A stretch of 64,000 nucleotides of DNA from Maribacter forsetii DSM 18668 (GTDB lineage Bacteria > Bacteroidota > Bacteroidia > Flavobacteriales > Flavobacteriaceae). Shown here one piece after another: positions 35,148-44,871 of the stretch. The stretch is from contig NZ_JQLH01000001.1 of the NCBI RefSeq assembly GCF_000744105.1, positions 248,001 to 312,000 of the forward strand, written 5' to 3'. The notes beneath the pieces were generated by a model that did not search any database, was not told where the DNA came from, and worked only from the letters and a program-made list of their open reading frames with translations. The translations under genes were made by a program, and so were the position numbers. Numbering within the stretch: the stretch's first letter is position 1; each line of letters begins with the position of its first letter.

Positions 35148-35597
35148 ATGGGTCTAATGAAATATGTACTTAGTTGCTTTTTAATTTTCTGTCTTTGTTT
35201 AACCAGCTGTACCTCACAAAAAAAAATACAAGCAGAAGCTCCTTTTGAGATAGGTAGCGCTACTTGTCAGCAATATGTTGGCGGTAGAGAAGAAAGTGGC
35301 TCTGGTACCGAATTACGTATTCCGGTTTTATTACTTGAAAATTCTGATATCGAATTAAATGAAGTTTATTTTCGCGGTAAGCAGGTAAAGGCATTAGTGA
35401 ATATGGTTGATAATCAAAAGATGATTATGGTTAGAATACCTAACAACAATCCTGAATCATCTGAAACATTAGATTTAAAATTAAATACAGATGAAGCTGT
35501 TATAAGTTATAATGAAAATGGAGAAATGAAATATGCTAAAGTAGATGGCATAAAACAAAAGCAACCATTAATTTATAAGGGCGCAACCAAAAACTAA
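35148..35597 (+). CDS. Hypothetical lipoprotein
   Basis: A 149-residue lipoprotein with signal peptide and lipobox LTSC (about Cys21), followed by CTSQKKIQAEAPFEIGS. The mature part looks all-beta. An internal start at 35157 (MKYVLSC) is equally possible. It is not recognised beyond a conserved-looking Bacteroidota lipoprotein; its function is unknown. Confidence 0.7.
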   Translation: MGLMKYVLSCFLIFCLCLTSCTSQKKIQAEAPFEIGSATCQQYVGGREESGSGTELRIPVLLLENSDIELNEVYFRGKQVKALVNMVDNQKMIMVRIPNNNPESSETLDLKLNTDEAVISYNENGEMKYAKVDGIKQKQPLIYKGATKN

Positions 35598-35648
35598 CTT
35601 TGTAACTAGGCTTTTAATAGGTACTTTTATCGCCTGAATGTATAGTGC

Positions 35649-37109
35649 TTGAATCCACTCAAAAAACTTTTTAAACAAACTGCAATCTATGGCTTGGCAA
35701 CTGTCTTGCCTAGGATGATTTCGTTTTTACTTGTGCCTATTTACACTGATGTAATGGCTCCTGGTAAGTATGGAGAAGTAACACTTATATTTTCTTGGTT
35801 TGCAATTTTCAATGTTTTTTTGGCCTACGGAATGGAAACTGCGTTTTTCCGTTTTTATAAGGAGTCAGAAAATAGAAAAAAAGTTGTTAGTACATCATTA
35901 TTATCCATCATGGGCTCTACAGCCTTATTGGTACTAATAGGTCTTCTATTTAAGGAAAAATTATCCTTAGCTTTAAATATCGATTTGCCTTTCATGAACT
36001 ATGTGTTAGGAATTTTAGCACTTGATGCCTTGGCAATTATACCTTTTGCATGGTTGAGAGCAAATGAAAAACCAATGCGTTATGCAATAGTCAAAATACT
36101 TAATGTATCGCTTAACTTAGGTCTTACCTTATTTTTCTTGATTCTGTTACCTAAGATAGCAGAAGGAACTTCTGAAGGGTTTCTGCAATCTCTTTATAAA
36201 CCTGATTACGAAATTCCATATATCTTAATTGCAAATCTGTTTGCCAGTGGAGTTACTTTATTGTTAATGATTAGGGTTTACATTCGTAGACCTTACGTAT
36301 TCGATAAAGATCTTTGGAAAAGAATGGTTCGTTATGCAATGCCAGTGATGGTTGCCGGTGTTGCATTTACAATCAATGAGGTATTTGACAGGTACTTACT
36401 TTCTGAATTGTTGCCTGTGGATATTGCAAAAAGTGAAATGGGTAAATATTCTGCATGTTATAAATTGGCGCTTTTTATGACATTATTTGCTACTGCCTTC
36501 CGTATGGGTATTGAACCATTTTTCTTTAGTCACTCTGACACTAAAAATCCAGAAAAGGCTTACGCACAAATAACAAATTATTTTGTGGTTATGGGAAGTG
36601 TAATATTGTTAAGTGTAGTGGTATTCGCTGACATTTTAAAACAGTTCTTAGTATTGAACGAGGCTTATTGGGACGCCATGCCAATTGTTCCTTTAATTGT
36701 ATTGGCAAGTTTCTTTTTAGGTATTTACCACAATTTATCGGTTTGGTATAAAGTTACCGATCGTACAAAATTCGGTGCATATATTTCGATGATAGGTGCT
36801 GTGTTAACTATTATCATCAATCTAATATTCATTCCGTATTTCGGATATATGGCATCAGCCGTTGCAACCTTATTAGCCTATGGGACTATGATGTTGCTTT
36901 CATTCTATTTTGGGCGCATGTACTATCCTATTCCGTATAACTTTAGAAAAATTATCTTTTATTTAGGAATATCCATCTTGTTTTCTATTCTTTCATTTTA
37001 CATTTTTGATAGAAACCTTTTTGTTGGTATACCGCTATTAATTCTGTTCTTGGGTCTAGTGTATAAATTAGAGTTTGAGAACCTTAAAAAACTATATGTA
37101 AACAGATGA
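35649..37109 (+). CDS. Polysaccharide/oligosaccharide flippase (MOP superfamily)
   Basis: A 486-residue protein with about 14 membrane helices and a Wzx/MurJ-like N-terminus (KQTAIYGLATVLPRMISFLLVPIYT). It starts at TTG 35649. It probably flips lipid-linked sugars across the inner membrane. No glycosyltransferase is adjacent; it overlaps dut by 4 bp and heads an envelope gene run. Confidence 0.88.
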   Translation: MNPLKKLFKQTAIYGLATVLPRMISFLLVPIYTDVMAPGKYGEVTLIFSWFAIFNVFLAYGMETAFFRFYKESENRKKVVSTSLLSIMGSTALLVLIGLLFKEKLSLALNIDLPFMNYVLGILALDALAIIPFAWLRANEKPMRYAIVKILNVSLNLGLTLFFLILLPKIAEGTSEGFLQSLYKPDYEIPYILIANLFASGVTLLLMIRVYIRRPYVFDKDLWKRMVRYAMPVMVAGVAFTINEVFDRYLLSELLPVDIAKSEMGKYSACYKLALFMTLFATAFRMGIEPFFFSHSDTKNPEKAYAQITNYFVVMGSVILLSVVVFADILKQFLVLNEAYWDAMPIVPLIVLASFFLGIYHNLSVWYKVTDRTKFGAYISMIGAVLTIIINLIFIPYFGYMASAVATLLAYGTMMLLSFYFGRMYYPIPYNFRKIIFYLGISILFSILSFYIFDRNLFVGIPLLILFLGLVYKLEFENLKKLYVNR

Positions 37110-37540
37110 ACATAAAAATCATTAATAAGTCGAATCACGATTTACCGCATTACGAAACCAATGCTTCTGCAGGTATGGACTTAAGAGCTAACCTTACCGA
37201 AGCTATTACCTTACAACCTTTAGGAAGGGCTATTATACCAACTGGTCTTTTCATTGAATTGCCGGTAGGTATTGAAGCTCAGGTAAGACCTAGAAGTGGT
37301 CTTGCCGCTAAAAAAGGAGTAACAGTACTTAACGCGCCTGGCACAATTGATGCGGATTATAGAGGTGAAGTGGGAGTAATATTGATAAATCTTGGTAGTG
37401 AAGATTTTGTAGTTGAAAACGGAGAACGTATTGCACAAATGGTAATCGCTAAGCATGAACGTGCTGATTGGAATCTTGTCGATAACTTGTCTGATACAGC
37501 AAGAGGTGAAGGCGGATTCGGTAGTACCGGTGTAAAGTAA
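37106..37540 (+). CDS. dut: dUTP diphosphatase
   Basis: A 144-residue homotrimeric-type dUTPase with the five motifs in order: AGMDLRA, RPRSGLA (near 77-83), GTIDADYRGE (near 93-102), the GERIAQMV segment, and C-terminal GFGSTG that closes over the uracil. It hydrolyses dUTP to dUMP. The ATGA overlap with the flippase gene indicates coupling. Confidence 0.97.
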   Translation: MNIKIINKSNHDLPHYETNASAGMDLRANLTEAITLQPLGRAIIPTGLFIELPVGIEAQVRPRSGLAAKKGVTVLNAPGTIDADYRGEVGVILINLGSEDFVVENGERIAQMVIAKHERADWNLVDNLSDTARGEGGFGSTGVK

Positions 37541-37555
37541 TTTTATAAAATTGAA

Positions 37556-38488
37556 ATGGAGAAGTTGATTTTTTTGGGCGTACTCTTTGGTGTTTTTGTT
37601 ACACCTAGGTTAGTGCATGCGCAAGAAAATCAAGAACTGGAGGTGGAGCAAAGTTCAGAAGTTTTTCTGGAAGAATATTCAGATACTTTTCAAGAGAACT
37701 TTTTTGAAGGGCTAAAACAAATGGGGATACGAAATTATGATCGTGCTATCACCTATTTTCTGGAATGCAAACGTCTTCAGCCGCAAAATACGGTCGTCTC
37801 TTTTGAGCTTGCCAAGTTTCATTTGTATGATAAGCAATTTATACGTGCACAAGAATATGCATTAGAAGCGCTAAACGGTGAGCCTGAGAATTATTGGTAT
37901 GCAGAAACATTGGTTGATGTTATAGATGCCAAAAAATCTGTAATAGAAGAAGTAAAGGGAGAATTACCATGGAGCAATGTTGAGCTTAGAGGTAATTTGG
38001 CGGAAATCTATTATCTAAATGAAGATTACCTTACCGCTAAGACCATGTTGAAAGGGATTAAAACTTCTAAAAAGCAAGAGTATCTAGAAAGTAAAATAAA
38101 TGACTCTATTGCTCAACAAAAAAGGAAACTGGTACCTGTAGCAAAAAAAGAAGATGTTGTGCCTTCTGAAGATTTAAATAGTGTAGAAGGGTATAAGTCA
38201 AAAATTGAAACCTTGCTTACTACTGGTTCTGACAATGATAATTTACTTGAAACAACTGAGGAGGCAATGGAGCGTTTCCCTTCTCAACCGTATTTTTATT
38301 ATGCCAACGGAACCGCTTTGAATAAAGCCCAGAAATATAAAGATGCTATAGATATTCTAGAAACTGCTTTAGATTATATTATTGATGACACTGCCTTAGA
38401 ACATGCCGTTTATAAAGAATTGGCAAATGCATATACGGCTACCAACAATACCTCTAAAGCAAATATGTACCTTAGTAAAATTAAATAG
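37556..38488 (+). CDS. Tetratricopeptide-repeat protein
   Basis: A 310-residue exported protein: a signal peptide ends at about residue 22 (VHAQ), then two TPR blocks (about 50-120 and 240-308) flank a charged middle stretch. It has no catalytic motif. It lies between dut and a DUF4292 lipoprotein gene, a gene order common in Flavobacteriia, and may be an assembly cofactor in the envelope (inference). Confidence 0.8.
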   Translation: MEKLIFLGVLFGVFVTPRLVHAQENQELEVEQSSEVFLEEYSDTFQENFFEGLKQMGIRNYDRAITYFLECKRLQPQNTVVSFELAKFHLYDKQFIRAQEYALEALNGEPENYWYAETLVDVIDAKKSVIEEVKGELPWSNVELRGNLAEIYYLNEDYLTAKTMLKGIKTSKKQEYLESKINDSIAQQKRKLVPVAKKEDVVPSEDLNSVEGYKSKIETLLTTGSDNDNLLETTEEAMERFPSQPYFYYANGTALNKAQKYKDAIDILETALDYIIDDTALEHAVYKELANAYTATNNTSKANMYLSKIK

Positions 38489-38497
38489 GAATTACAG

Positions 38498-39283
38498 ATG
38501 ACGAAGTTTTTGAGTATGATGAAGATAAAGTATGTTTTACTAATAGTAATAATAGCTTTTACTGCATCCTGTAAAAGTACAAAGGTGATTTCTGGTGGTA
38601 CTGTTGATGCTAAATTAACGTCTAAATCGGTTATAAAAGCGCATTACCAAAATGAAGCAGGTTTTAATACATTGACAGGTAGGGTTAAAATCGATTATTC
38701 TGATGGCGAATCTTCTCAAGGTGTTTCCGTAAGCTTGAGAATGGAGAAGGATAAAGCCATATGGATGAGCGCACCACTTGGTATTGTTAAAGCTTATATT
38801 ACCCCAGATAGAGTATCGTTTTATAATAAGTTGGAAAACGAATATTTTGATGGTGATTTTTCATATTTAAGCGATTTACTGGGGACCGAGGTAGATTTTT
38901 CTATTCTACAAAACTTATTGACCGGTCAGGCAATAGTAGATTTGAGAGAGGAGAAATATGATGTTGATATTTCTGAAGATACGTATAAGCTTACGCCTAA
39001 GCAGCAAGGTGCTTTATACAAAACCTTATTTCAGATAGAGCCTAAAAATTTTAAAATGGCATTGCAGCAGCTTTCTCAACCTGCAGACAAACGCTTATTA
39101 GAAATTGCTTATAAAAATTATCAAATTATAGATAAAGAAGTTTTACCCAATGAAATTATGGTAAAGGCTATAAGTAAGGATAAGATGAATACGATCGACC
39201 TTGAGTTTAAAAATTTAGAATTGAACGGAAAAGTCAACTTTCCATATTCAATACCAAAAGGTTTTAATGAAATAGAGTTGTAA
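38498..39283 (+). CDS. DUF4292 lipoprotein
   Basis: A 261-residue lipoprotein with lipobox TASC (Cys25 from the first ATG). The mature protein matches DUF4292, a family with LolB-like beta-sheet features, consistent with a periplasmic lipid- or lipoprotein-binding role. Starts at 38516 or 38519 would give a shorter, more typical signal peptide. It is 10 bp after the TPR gene and 4 bp before the EnvC-like gene. Confidence 0.82.
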   Translation: MTKFLSMMKIKYVLLIVIIAFTASCKSTKVISGGTVDAKLTSKSVIKAHYQNEAGFNTLTGRVKIDYSDGESSQGVSVSLRMEKDKAIWMSAPLGIVKAYITPDRVSFYNKLENEYFDGDFSYLSDLLGTEVDFSILQNLLTGQAIVDLREEKYDVDISEDTYKLTPKQQGALYKTLFQIEPKNFKMALQQLSQPADKRLLEIAYKNYQIIDKEVLPNEIMVKAISKDKMNTIDLEFKNLELNGKVNFPYSIPKGFNEIEL

Positions 39284-39287
39284 GCAG

Positions 39288-40511
39288 ATGTTGTTCAAAT
39301 TAAAAAATGTTTTTTTTCTATTAGTACTGTTCACTGCAGTCTCTGCTATTGCGCAGACTAGTGAGCAAAAAGCCTTAGAGGAAAAACGTGAGCAGCTTCA
39401 ATCTGAAATACGTGATATCAACAGATTGCTTTTTGCCGAGAAAAAGGAAAAAGGGAATGTCTTAGATCAAATGGAGGCGTTGGATAAAAAAATTACCGTT
39501 CGTCAACAGTTAATTCGTGTTACCAATCAACAATCAAATTTGTTGAATAGGCAGATCAATACCAATATTAGAAATATAGGTAAGCTAAAGACAGAGCTGC
39601 AAGAAGTAAAGGATGAGTACGCCAAAATGATTCAGAAGTCATATCAGAACAAATCCAAACAAAATAGATTAATGTTCCTGTTATCTTCGGAAAGCTTTTT
39701 TCAGGCGTTTAAAAGGCTTCAGTATATGAAACAGTATACAGACTATAGAAAAGAACAGGGAGCTCAAATATTGGCTAAAACCGAAGAACTTTCGCGCTTA
39801 AATGCAGATTTGAACGAAGAGCGAAAAGTGAAAGAGGTTTTATTGGCTCAAAATAAAAAGGCAAAAAATCAATTATTCGCTGAAATACAGACTCAGAAAG
39901 CATTGTTGGGAATTATCCGTAAGAATGAGAGTAAGTATACCAGTGCCATTGATAAGAAAAAGAAGGAAGCTAGAAAGATCGATCAGCAGATAGAAAAGCT
40001 GATCAGAAGTGCTATTGCAGCTTCTAATAAAAAATCTGGTAGCAAGACTAAAAATACTAGTAAGTTCGTTTTAACTCCTGAAGCAACCGTAATTGCAAAT
40101 AACTTTTCCGCAAATAAAGGCAAGCTTATCTGGCCGGTTGAAAAAGGAATTAAAAGTCAAGGTTTTGGAGTATATGCCGATCCGGTTTATCCAGGAATAA
40201 AACATCAAAGTAACGGCGTTATCATTGCAACTGATGAGGGTTCTAAAGCCCGTGCCATTTTTGAAGGCGAGGTAATTGCTATTTTAGCGGTACCAGGCGG
40301 TAATAAAGGGGTGCAGATCAAACATGGTAATTTTATTAGTACCTATTATAACCTTTCTGAGCTTTATGTGAAAAAGGGCGATAAAGTAGCCAGTAAAGAA
40401 GAACTTGGCGTAGTTTACACGAATAAGAACAATGGTCAGACACGATTAAAATTCTATCTATATCAAGATACATCTCGTCTTAATCCAGAAGAATGGGTGT
40501 ATCGTCTTTAA
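39288..40511 (+). CDS. EnvC-like murein hydrolase activator (M23 fold)
   Basis: A 407-residue exported protein. A signal peptide (ending AIAQ) precedes a long coiled coil (about residues 25-255), then a LytM/M23 domain (about 280-407). The catalytic HxxxD and HxH residues of M23 peptidases are not conserved: the first site reads KHQSNGV and the second STYYNLS. This degeneracy is typical of EnvC/NlpD activators that switch on amidases rather than cut peptidoglycan themselves. Confidence 0.86.
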   Translation: MLFKLKNVFFLLVLFTAVSAIAQTSEQKALEEKREQLQSEIRDINRLLFAEKKEKGNVLDQMEALDKKITVRQQLIRVTNQQSNLLNRQINTNIRNIGKLKTELQEVKDEYAKMIQKSYQNKSKQNRLMFLLSSESFFQAFKRLQYMKQYTDYRKEQGAQILAKTEELSRLNADLNEERKVKEVLLAQNKKAKNQLFAEIQTQKALLGIIRKNESKYTSAIDKKKKEARKIDQQIEKLIRSAIAASNKKSGSKTKNTSKFVLTPEATVIANNFSANKGKLIWPVEKGIKSQGFGVYADPVYPGIKHQSNGVIIATDEGSKARAIFEGEVIAILAVPGGNKGVQIKHGNFISTYYNLSELYVKKGDKVASKEELGVVYTNKNNGQTRLKFYLYQDTSRLNPEEWVYRL

Positions 40512-40523
40512 AACTTTACACAA

Positions 40524-41369
40524 ATGAAACAGCAACAAAGAATTACGGATATTAAAGGAAGCTTTGAACTGCGCAATGGGGTTCAAATGCCTTATTTAGG
40601 CTTAGGTACTTATCAATCAGATAATGATCAAGAGGTTGTAGATGCAATAAAGAGTGCACTTCAATTGGGGTATCGTCATATAGATACTGCTGCTGCTTAT
40701 AAAAATGAAGAGGGCGTAGGTAAGGGTATACGAGAAAGTGGATTAAATAGAAGTGAAATTTTCTTGGTGACCAAAGTTTGGAATTCCGATCAAGGATATG
40801 AAGAAACATTGAAAGCTTTTGATGCGAGTTTAGAACGTTTAGGTGTAGACTACCTTGATTTATATCTTATTCATTGGCCGGTTGAAGGCAAATACAAAGA
40901 TACTTGGAGAGCTTTAGAGTATTTGTACGCGCAAAAGAAGATTAGAGCTATTGGTGTAAGTAATTTTCTAAAACATCATTTAGAAGATTTGATGAGCGAT
41001 TGTACCGTGGTGCCTATGGTGAACCAAATGGAGTTTCATCCGCATTTAGTTCAGCAAGACCTGATCGATTTTTGTGCCGATAACGGAATTCAATACGAGT
41101 CTTGGTCTCCTTTTATGCAGGGTAAGGTTTTTGAGTTGGATATTTGTGCAGATTTAGCCAGTAAGTATCATAAGAGTGTTGCACAAATTATTTTACGCTA
41201 CAACCTTCAAAAAGGTGTTGTTGCTATCCCAAAGTCTGTTCATGCAAAACGTATTGCATCTAATGCCGATATTTTTGATTTTGAACTGTCTGATGCTGAT
41301 ATTACCTTTTTAGATAGATTGGAAACTGGAGAACGTTCAGGTCCTGATCCCGATAACTTCAATTTTTAG
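40524..41369 (+). CDS. Aldo/keto reductase (AKR5-like)
   Basis: A 281-residue TIM-barrel oxidoreductase with the tetrad Asp/Tyr in HIDTAAAYKNE (about residues 51-61), the Lys in VTKVW and the His in LIHWP. NADPH-binding IPKSVHAKRIASN lies near the C-terminus. It reduces aldehydes or ketones; the substrate is unknown. It is 12 bp after the EnvC-like gene. Confidence 0.93.
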   Translation: MKQQQRITDIKGSFELRNGVQMPYLGLGTYQSDNDQEVVDAIKSALQLGYRHIDTAAAYKNEEGVGKGIRESGLNRSEIFLVTKVWNSDQGYEETLKAFDASLERLGVDYLDLYLIHWPVEGKYKDTWRALEYLYAQKKIRAIGVSNFLKHHLEDLMSDCTVVPMVNQMEFHPHLVQQDLIDFCADNGIQYESWSPFMQGKVFELDICADLASKYHKSVAQIILRYNLQKGVVAIPKSVHAKRIASNADIFDFELSDADITFLDRLETGERSGPDPDNFNF

Positions 41370-41520
41370 TAGCTAATTTTATTAATACTATTTTTCTGTT
41401 ATTTAAATAATATGATTTCTTTAATTCTGAGTTATCATATTGATTTTCATGATATTATGTGAGGCTAGGTTGGTTATTTTTTCCGAATTTTACGGTATTA
41501 ATCAGTAAAAGGGAACTATT

Positions 41521-41832
41521 ATGAGCAACACGATCACTTTGAATCCAGAATCTACTCAAAATCAATTAGAGAAGAATACTAAATCATCAAGTTTAAATTT
41601 AAACTGGTCTCTTAAGCCAATTTTGGTATATGTTGCTTTCTTAGTAGCATGTTTGACTTTAGCCTACGGAGGACTAATTGCCTATTCCATTTCCTTTTTC
41701 GTAATTGGAAGCATTGGTCTGGCTGCACTTTATATCTGGAACAATGCAAACAAAATTGAAATGGATCTTTCTTTTAAGATTGATTTAAAACAATCAGAAT
41801 TAGAAAAAGATTTATACAGAGAGGTAGCTTAG
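41521..41832 (+). CDS. Small two-helix membrane protein
   Basis: A 103-residue hypothetical protein with a polar N-terminus of about 35 residues, two adjacent hydrophobic segments (about 36-56 and 59-77) and an acidic/basic C-terminal tail. I recognise no family. It stands alone, 151 bp after the reductase gene, and convergent with the thioesterase gene. Confidence 0.6.
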   Translation: MSNTITLNPESTQNQLEKNTKSSSLNLNWSLKPILVYVAFLVACLTLAYGGLIAYSISFFVIGSIGLAALYIWNNANKIEMDLSFKIDLKQSELEKDLYREVA

Positions 41833-41933
41833 TAGAATTTTCTTTATAATTAGGTATACTATAGTTACATCTTCAGCTCCTACTATTTATCTCGAAAATA
41901 ATTCGGTAAGCTACTTATATTTTATTAAGCCTA

Positions 41934-42446
41934 CTACTTCGTAAACAATGCCTTAAGTTCTGTAGCATTATCAGGTTTCATTTTACCTGCAAGAACTAAA
42001 CTTAATTGCTTTCTACGTAAAGCACCTTCAAAACGCGTAATTTCCAATGGAGTCTCAGGCGTTAGTTCAGGAACTTCGGTTGGCGTACCTGTTTCGTCAA
42101 CGGCAACAAAGGTATAGATAGCTTCATTTGCCTTAGTGCTCTTGCCACTGTAGCGGTCTTCTATCCAAACATCAATATAAACCTCCATAGAAGTGTTATA
42201 TGCTCTAGAAACGGCAGCTTCTACAGTAACTACACTGCCAAGCGGAATGGCTAAATTAAATGCGACGTGGTTTACAGATGCGGTTACGGTAATTCTACGG
42301 CTATGTCTACCGGCAGCAATACTAGCTGCACGATCCATACGGGCCAATAATTCGCCACCAAATAAATTTTGAAGTGCATTGGTCTCACTCGGTAAAACCA
42401 AATCGGTCATTGTAGTACGTGATGCTGCAGGAGTCTTTGCTTCCAT
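41934..42446 (-). CDS. Hotdog-fold acyl-CoA thioesterase
   Basis: A 170-residue YciA/BFIT-type thioesterase. It has the NALQNLFGGELLARMDRAASIAA motif region with catalytic Asp/Gly and a second hotdog strand set (NHVAFNLAIPLGSVV). It hydrolyses acyl-CoA esters. It is transcribed on the minus strand after the SPOR-protein gene, 60 bp apart. Confidence 0.9.
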   Translation of the reverse strand: MEAKTPAASRTTMTDLVLPSETNALQNLFGGELLARMDRAASIAAGRHSRRITVTASVNHVAFNLAIPLGSVVTVEAAVSRAYNTSMEVYIDVWIEDRYSGKSTKANEAIYTFVAVDETGTPTEVPELTPETPLEITRFEGALRRKQLSLVLAGKMKPDNATELKALFTK

Positions 42447-42506
42447 TAATTTGAAATTTTCCGCAAAGATACGGGCATCAATAGTACTTATAAAATGTGT
42501 ACGGGT

Positions 42507-43478
42507 TTATTTTTCGGTTAATAACCAAGCATCTTTAGACTGCGTACGTTTAATTTCACGCAATGCTTTTAATGCATCGTTTGCATTGGTATAACTATCA
42601 AAAGTTACCATGTGCAGTCCGTAAGCGTTAGTGCCATAATATCCGGCATTAAATCCACTAGCTTTAAGCTGTTCTATCTTTCTATCCGCATTACCTCTAA
42701 CCCTAAAAGCTCCTGCAACAATAAAATGTGTTGCTTCACCCTTTCTCATTACTGGTTTTGCAGCTGAAGTTGTAGTAGCATCAACCGTAACAGTTGGTAA
42801 TTCTAATGGCGATAGGTCGAAGAAGGTAGCTTCTTGTATTTGCTTGTTTACAAACTCTTCCGCATCTTGTCTAGCAACTTGCTCGTTTGTATTTTTTTGT
42901 TGGTATGCACGATAGCCGGTTATTCCTGTAGAGAATGCCAACATTAGAATAGCGGCATATTTTAAATAAGGTCTAAAACGGCTGGTTTCTCTACGTTCAG
43001 GACTAATAACGAACGGTATTTTTTCTTCGATTTCTTCTACTTCAACCTTTAATACTTCTCTAGTAACAGGTATTGAATTAAAATTAGATAGACCGAATGA
43101 TGAAGTTAAATAGTTTGTTTCATTAGCAGGTTGAAACAATATTTTATCTTCTTGATTTTTAGTTAAAGAACCAATATTATTTAAGTGCAAAGAAGTTTCT
43201 TTAACTAAAACCTCTTGCCAAGATTTTACTTGATTTTCAATTTCAACCAATGCCGTTTCATAAGAAACTTTTTCTGCATTTGATACATAAGAAACCAAAA
43301 GACCATCATTTGAGATGAGCTGTCTATTGAAAACAATAGATTTATTTGGCGCGCTAAACGTGTTAGTAACCACATTTATTTTGGCTGAATTTTTTTGGGT
43401 AAGGAATGCTCCAAAACCGGGAACAACAACACAGTTGTACCTATAAAGTAAATCGCTTATATAGTGTTCTAAAACCAT
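42507..43478 (-). CDS. HU/CCDC81-like and SPOR-domain membrane protein
   Basis: A 323-residue single-pass protein. Residues 1-130 match the prokaryotic CCDC81/HU-like domain (MVLEHYISDLLYRYNCVVVPGFGAF). One membrane helix lies at about 172-190 (YLKYAAILMLAFSTGITGY). A periplasmic linker leads to a C-terminal SPOR domain (about 250-323, HFIVAGAFRVRGNADRKIEQLKASGFNA), which binds denuded septal glycan. The fusion joins a DNA-binding-like cytoplasmic fold to a septal wall reader; DNA binding itself is untested. Confidence 0.88.
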   Translation of the reverse strand: MVLEHYISDLLYRYNCVVVPGFGAFLTQKNSAKINVVTNTFSAPNKSIVFNRQLISNDGLLVSYVSNAEKVSYETALVEIENQVKSWQEVLVKETSLHLNNIGSLTKNQEDKILFQPANETNYLTSSFGLSNFNSIPVTREVLKVEVEEIEEKIPFVISPERRETSRFRPYLKYAAILMLAFSTGITGYRAYQQKNTNEQVARQDAEEFVNKQIQEATFFDLSPLELPTVTVDATTTSAAKPVMRKGEATHFIVAGAFRVRGNADRKIEQLKASGFNAGYYGTNAYGLHMVTFDSYTNANDALKALREIKRTQSKDAWLLTEK

Positions 43479-43570
43479 AGGATTACAAATATGGAAAAAA
43501 TATAGAGGTATAAAAACCCCTTTCGTAACTTTTTATTAACATATTTTTTTCGCTTATTTGTGAACAAGAA

Positions 43571-44689
43571 ATGAAAACTACACAACATACTGCTGATGAA
43601 CTCATTGCAATTCTTCGTTTGCAACATGTACCAAATATTGGGGATGTACTTGCAAAGAAATTAATTTCACATTGTGGTAGTCCATCCGCAATTTTTGAAG
43701 ATAAAAAGCAAAATCTGCTTAAAATTGATGGTATAGGCACACATACCATCAGACATTTATTTGACTTGGAGCATTTAGAAGCTGCGGAGTCAGAATACAA
43801 TTATATTATTAAGAATGATATTAGTTGTACCTATTTTTTAGATGATGACTATCCTAAATATTTAAAACATTGTATAGACGGACCTATTCTCATGTTTAAG
43901 AAAGGGAATATTGATTTACAGAACCGTAAGTTAATAAGTGTGGTAGGCACTCGTAATATTACGAGCTATGGAATGTCTTTTTGTGAGCAGTTTATTGAAG
44001 AAGTAGCGCCTTTAGACCCGGTCATCATTAGTGGTTTTGCATACGGAGTAGATATTTGCATTCAAAGAGAAGCGATCAAGCACGGATTGCAAACCATAGG
44101 TTGTTTGGCGCACGGATTAAATCAAATATACCCAAAAGTACATGCCAAGTACCAAGCCGATGTTCTAAAGAATGGTGGCTTTTATACAGAATTCTGGAGT
44201 ACAAGTAACCCAGAACGTGAGAATTTCTTGAAACGAAATAGAATAATTGCTGGTGCAAGTGAAGCTACGGTTGTCGTTGAATCTGCGGAAAAAGGGGGGA
44301 GTCTTGTAACTGCGGATATAGCCAATAGTTATAATAGGGATGTTTTTGCCGTACCTGGCAGAACTACGGATAAATATAGTTTAGGTTGTAATAACTTGAT
44401 CAAGCAGCAAAAGGCTCACGTAATGACATCGGCGGCAGATTTAATTTATTTATTGGATTGGGATATTGAAGAAAAACAGAACAAGAGCATTCAAAAACAA
44501 TTGTTCATTGAATTGGATGAGGTAGAACAAAGTATTTATACCTATTTACAGAATAACGGGAAGCAAATTTTAGACAGTATCGCCTTAGAGTGTAAACTGC
44601 CTATTTACAGAACATCATCTACCTTGTTAACGATGGAAATGAAGGGGGTAATTAGACCTTTACCAGGAAAATTGTTCGAGGCTATCTGA
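43571..44689 (+). CDS. dprA: DNA-processing protein DprA
   Basis: A 372-residue DprA/Smf protein. An N-terminal helix-hairpin-helix/SAM-like domain (about residues 1-75) precedes the Rossmann core (VVGTRNITSYG, ISGFAYGVDICIQREA, NRIIAGASEATVVVESAEKGGSLVTADIA), followed by a C-terminal winged helix (about 310-372). It loads RecA on incoming single-stranded DNA in natural transformation. It is monocistronic, and recA lies about 6 kb away. Confidence 0.96.
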   Translation: MKTTQHTADELIAILRLQHVPNIGDVLAKKLISHCGSPSAIFEDKKQNLLKIDGIGTHTIRHLFDLEHLEAAESEYNYIIKNDISCTYFLDDDYPKYLKHCIDGPILMFKKGNIDLQNRKLISVVGTRNITSYGMSFCEQFIEEVAPLDPVIISGFAYGVDICIQREAIKHGLQTIGCLAHGLNQIYPKVHAKYQADVLKNGGFYTEFWSTSNPERENFLKRNRIIAGASEATVVVESAEKGGSLVTADIANSYNRDVFAVPGRTTDKYSLGCNNLIKQQKAHVMTSAADLIYLLDWDIEEKQNKSIQKQLFIELDEVEQSIYTYLQNNGKQILDSIALECKLPIYRTSSTLLTMEMKGVIRPLPGKLFEAI

Positions 44690-44816
44690 GAATTTTACAA
44701 ACTACTCAGTTTGTTTTCATGTAGTTTGTATAAAATACCTCATTAAATACACACTTAATCGATATTTCTGATTTTAATATCGATATACAAATTGCAAAGG
44801 GTGGATTATTAAAAAC

Positions 44817-44843
44817 AAAAAACCGACCACTAGGTCGGTTTTT
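44817..44843. terminator. Bidirectional terminator between dprA and trpS
   Basis: AAAACCGACC / GGTCGGTTTT around ACTA, flanked by an A-run and a T-run, lies between the convergent dprA and trpS genes. The stem is the same as at 22675-22700. Confidence 0.9.
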
Positions 44844-44871
44844 GATATTTGTAATCATTTTGTGCTGGCAG

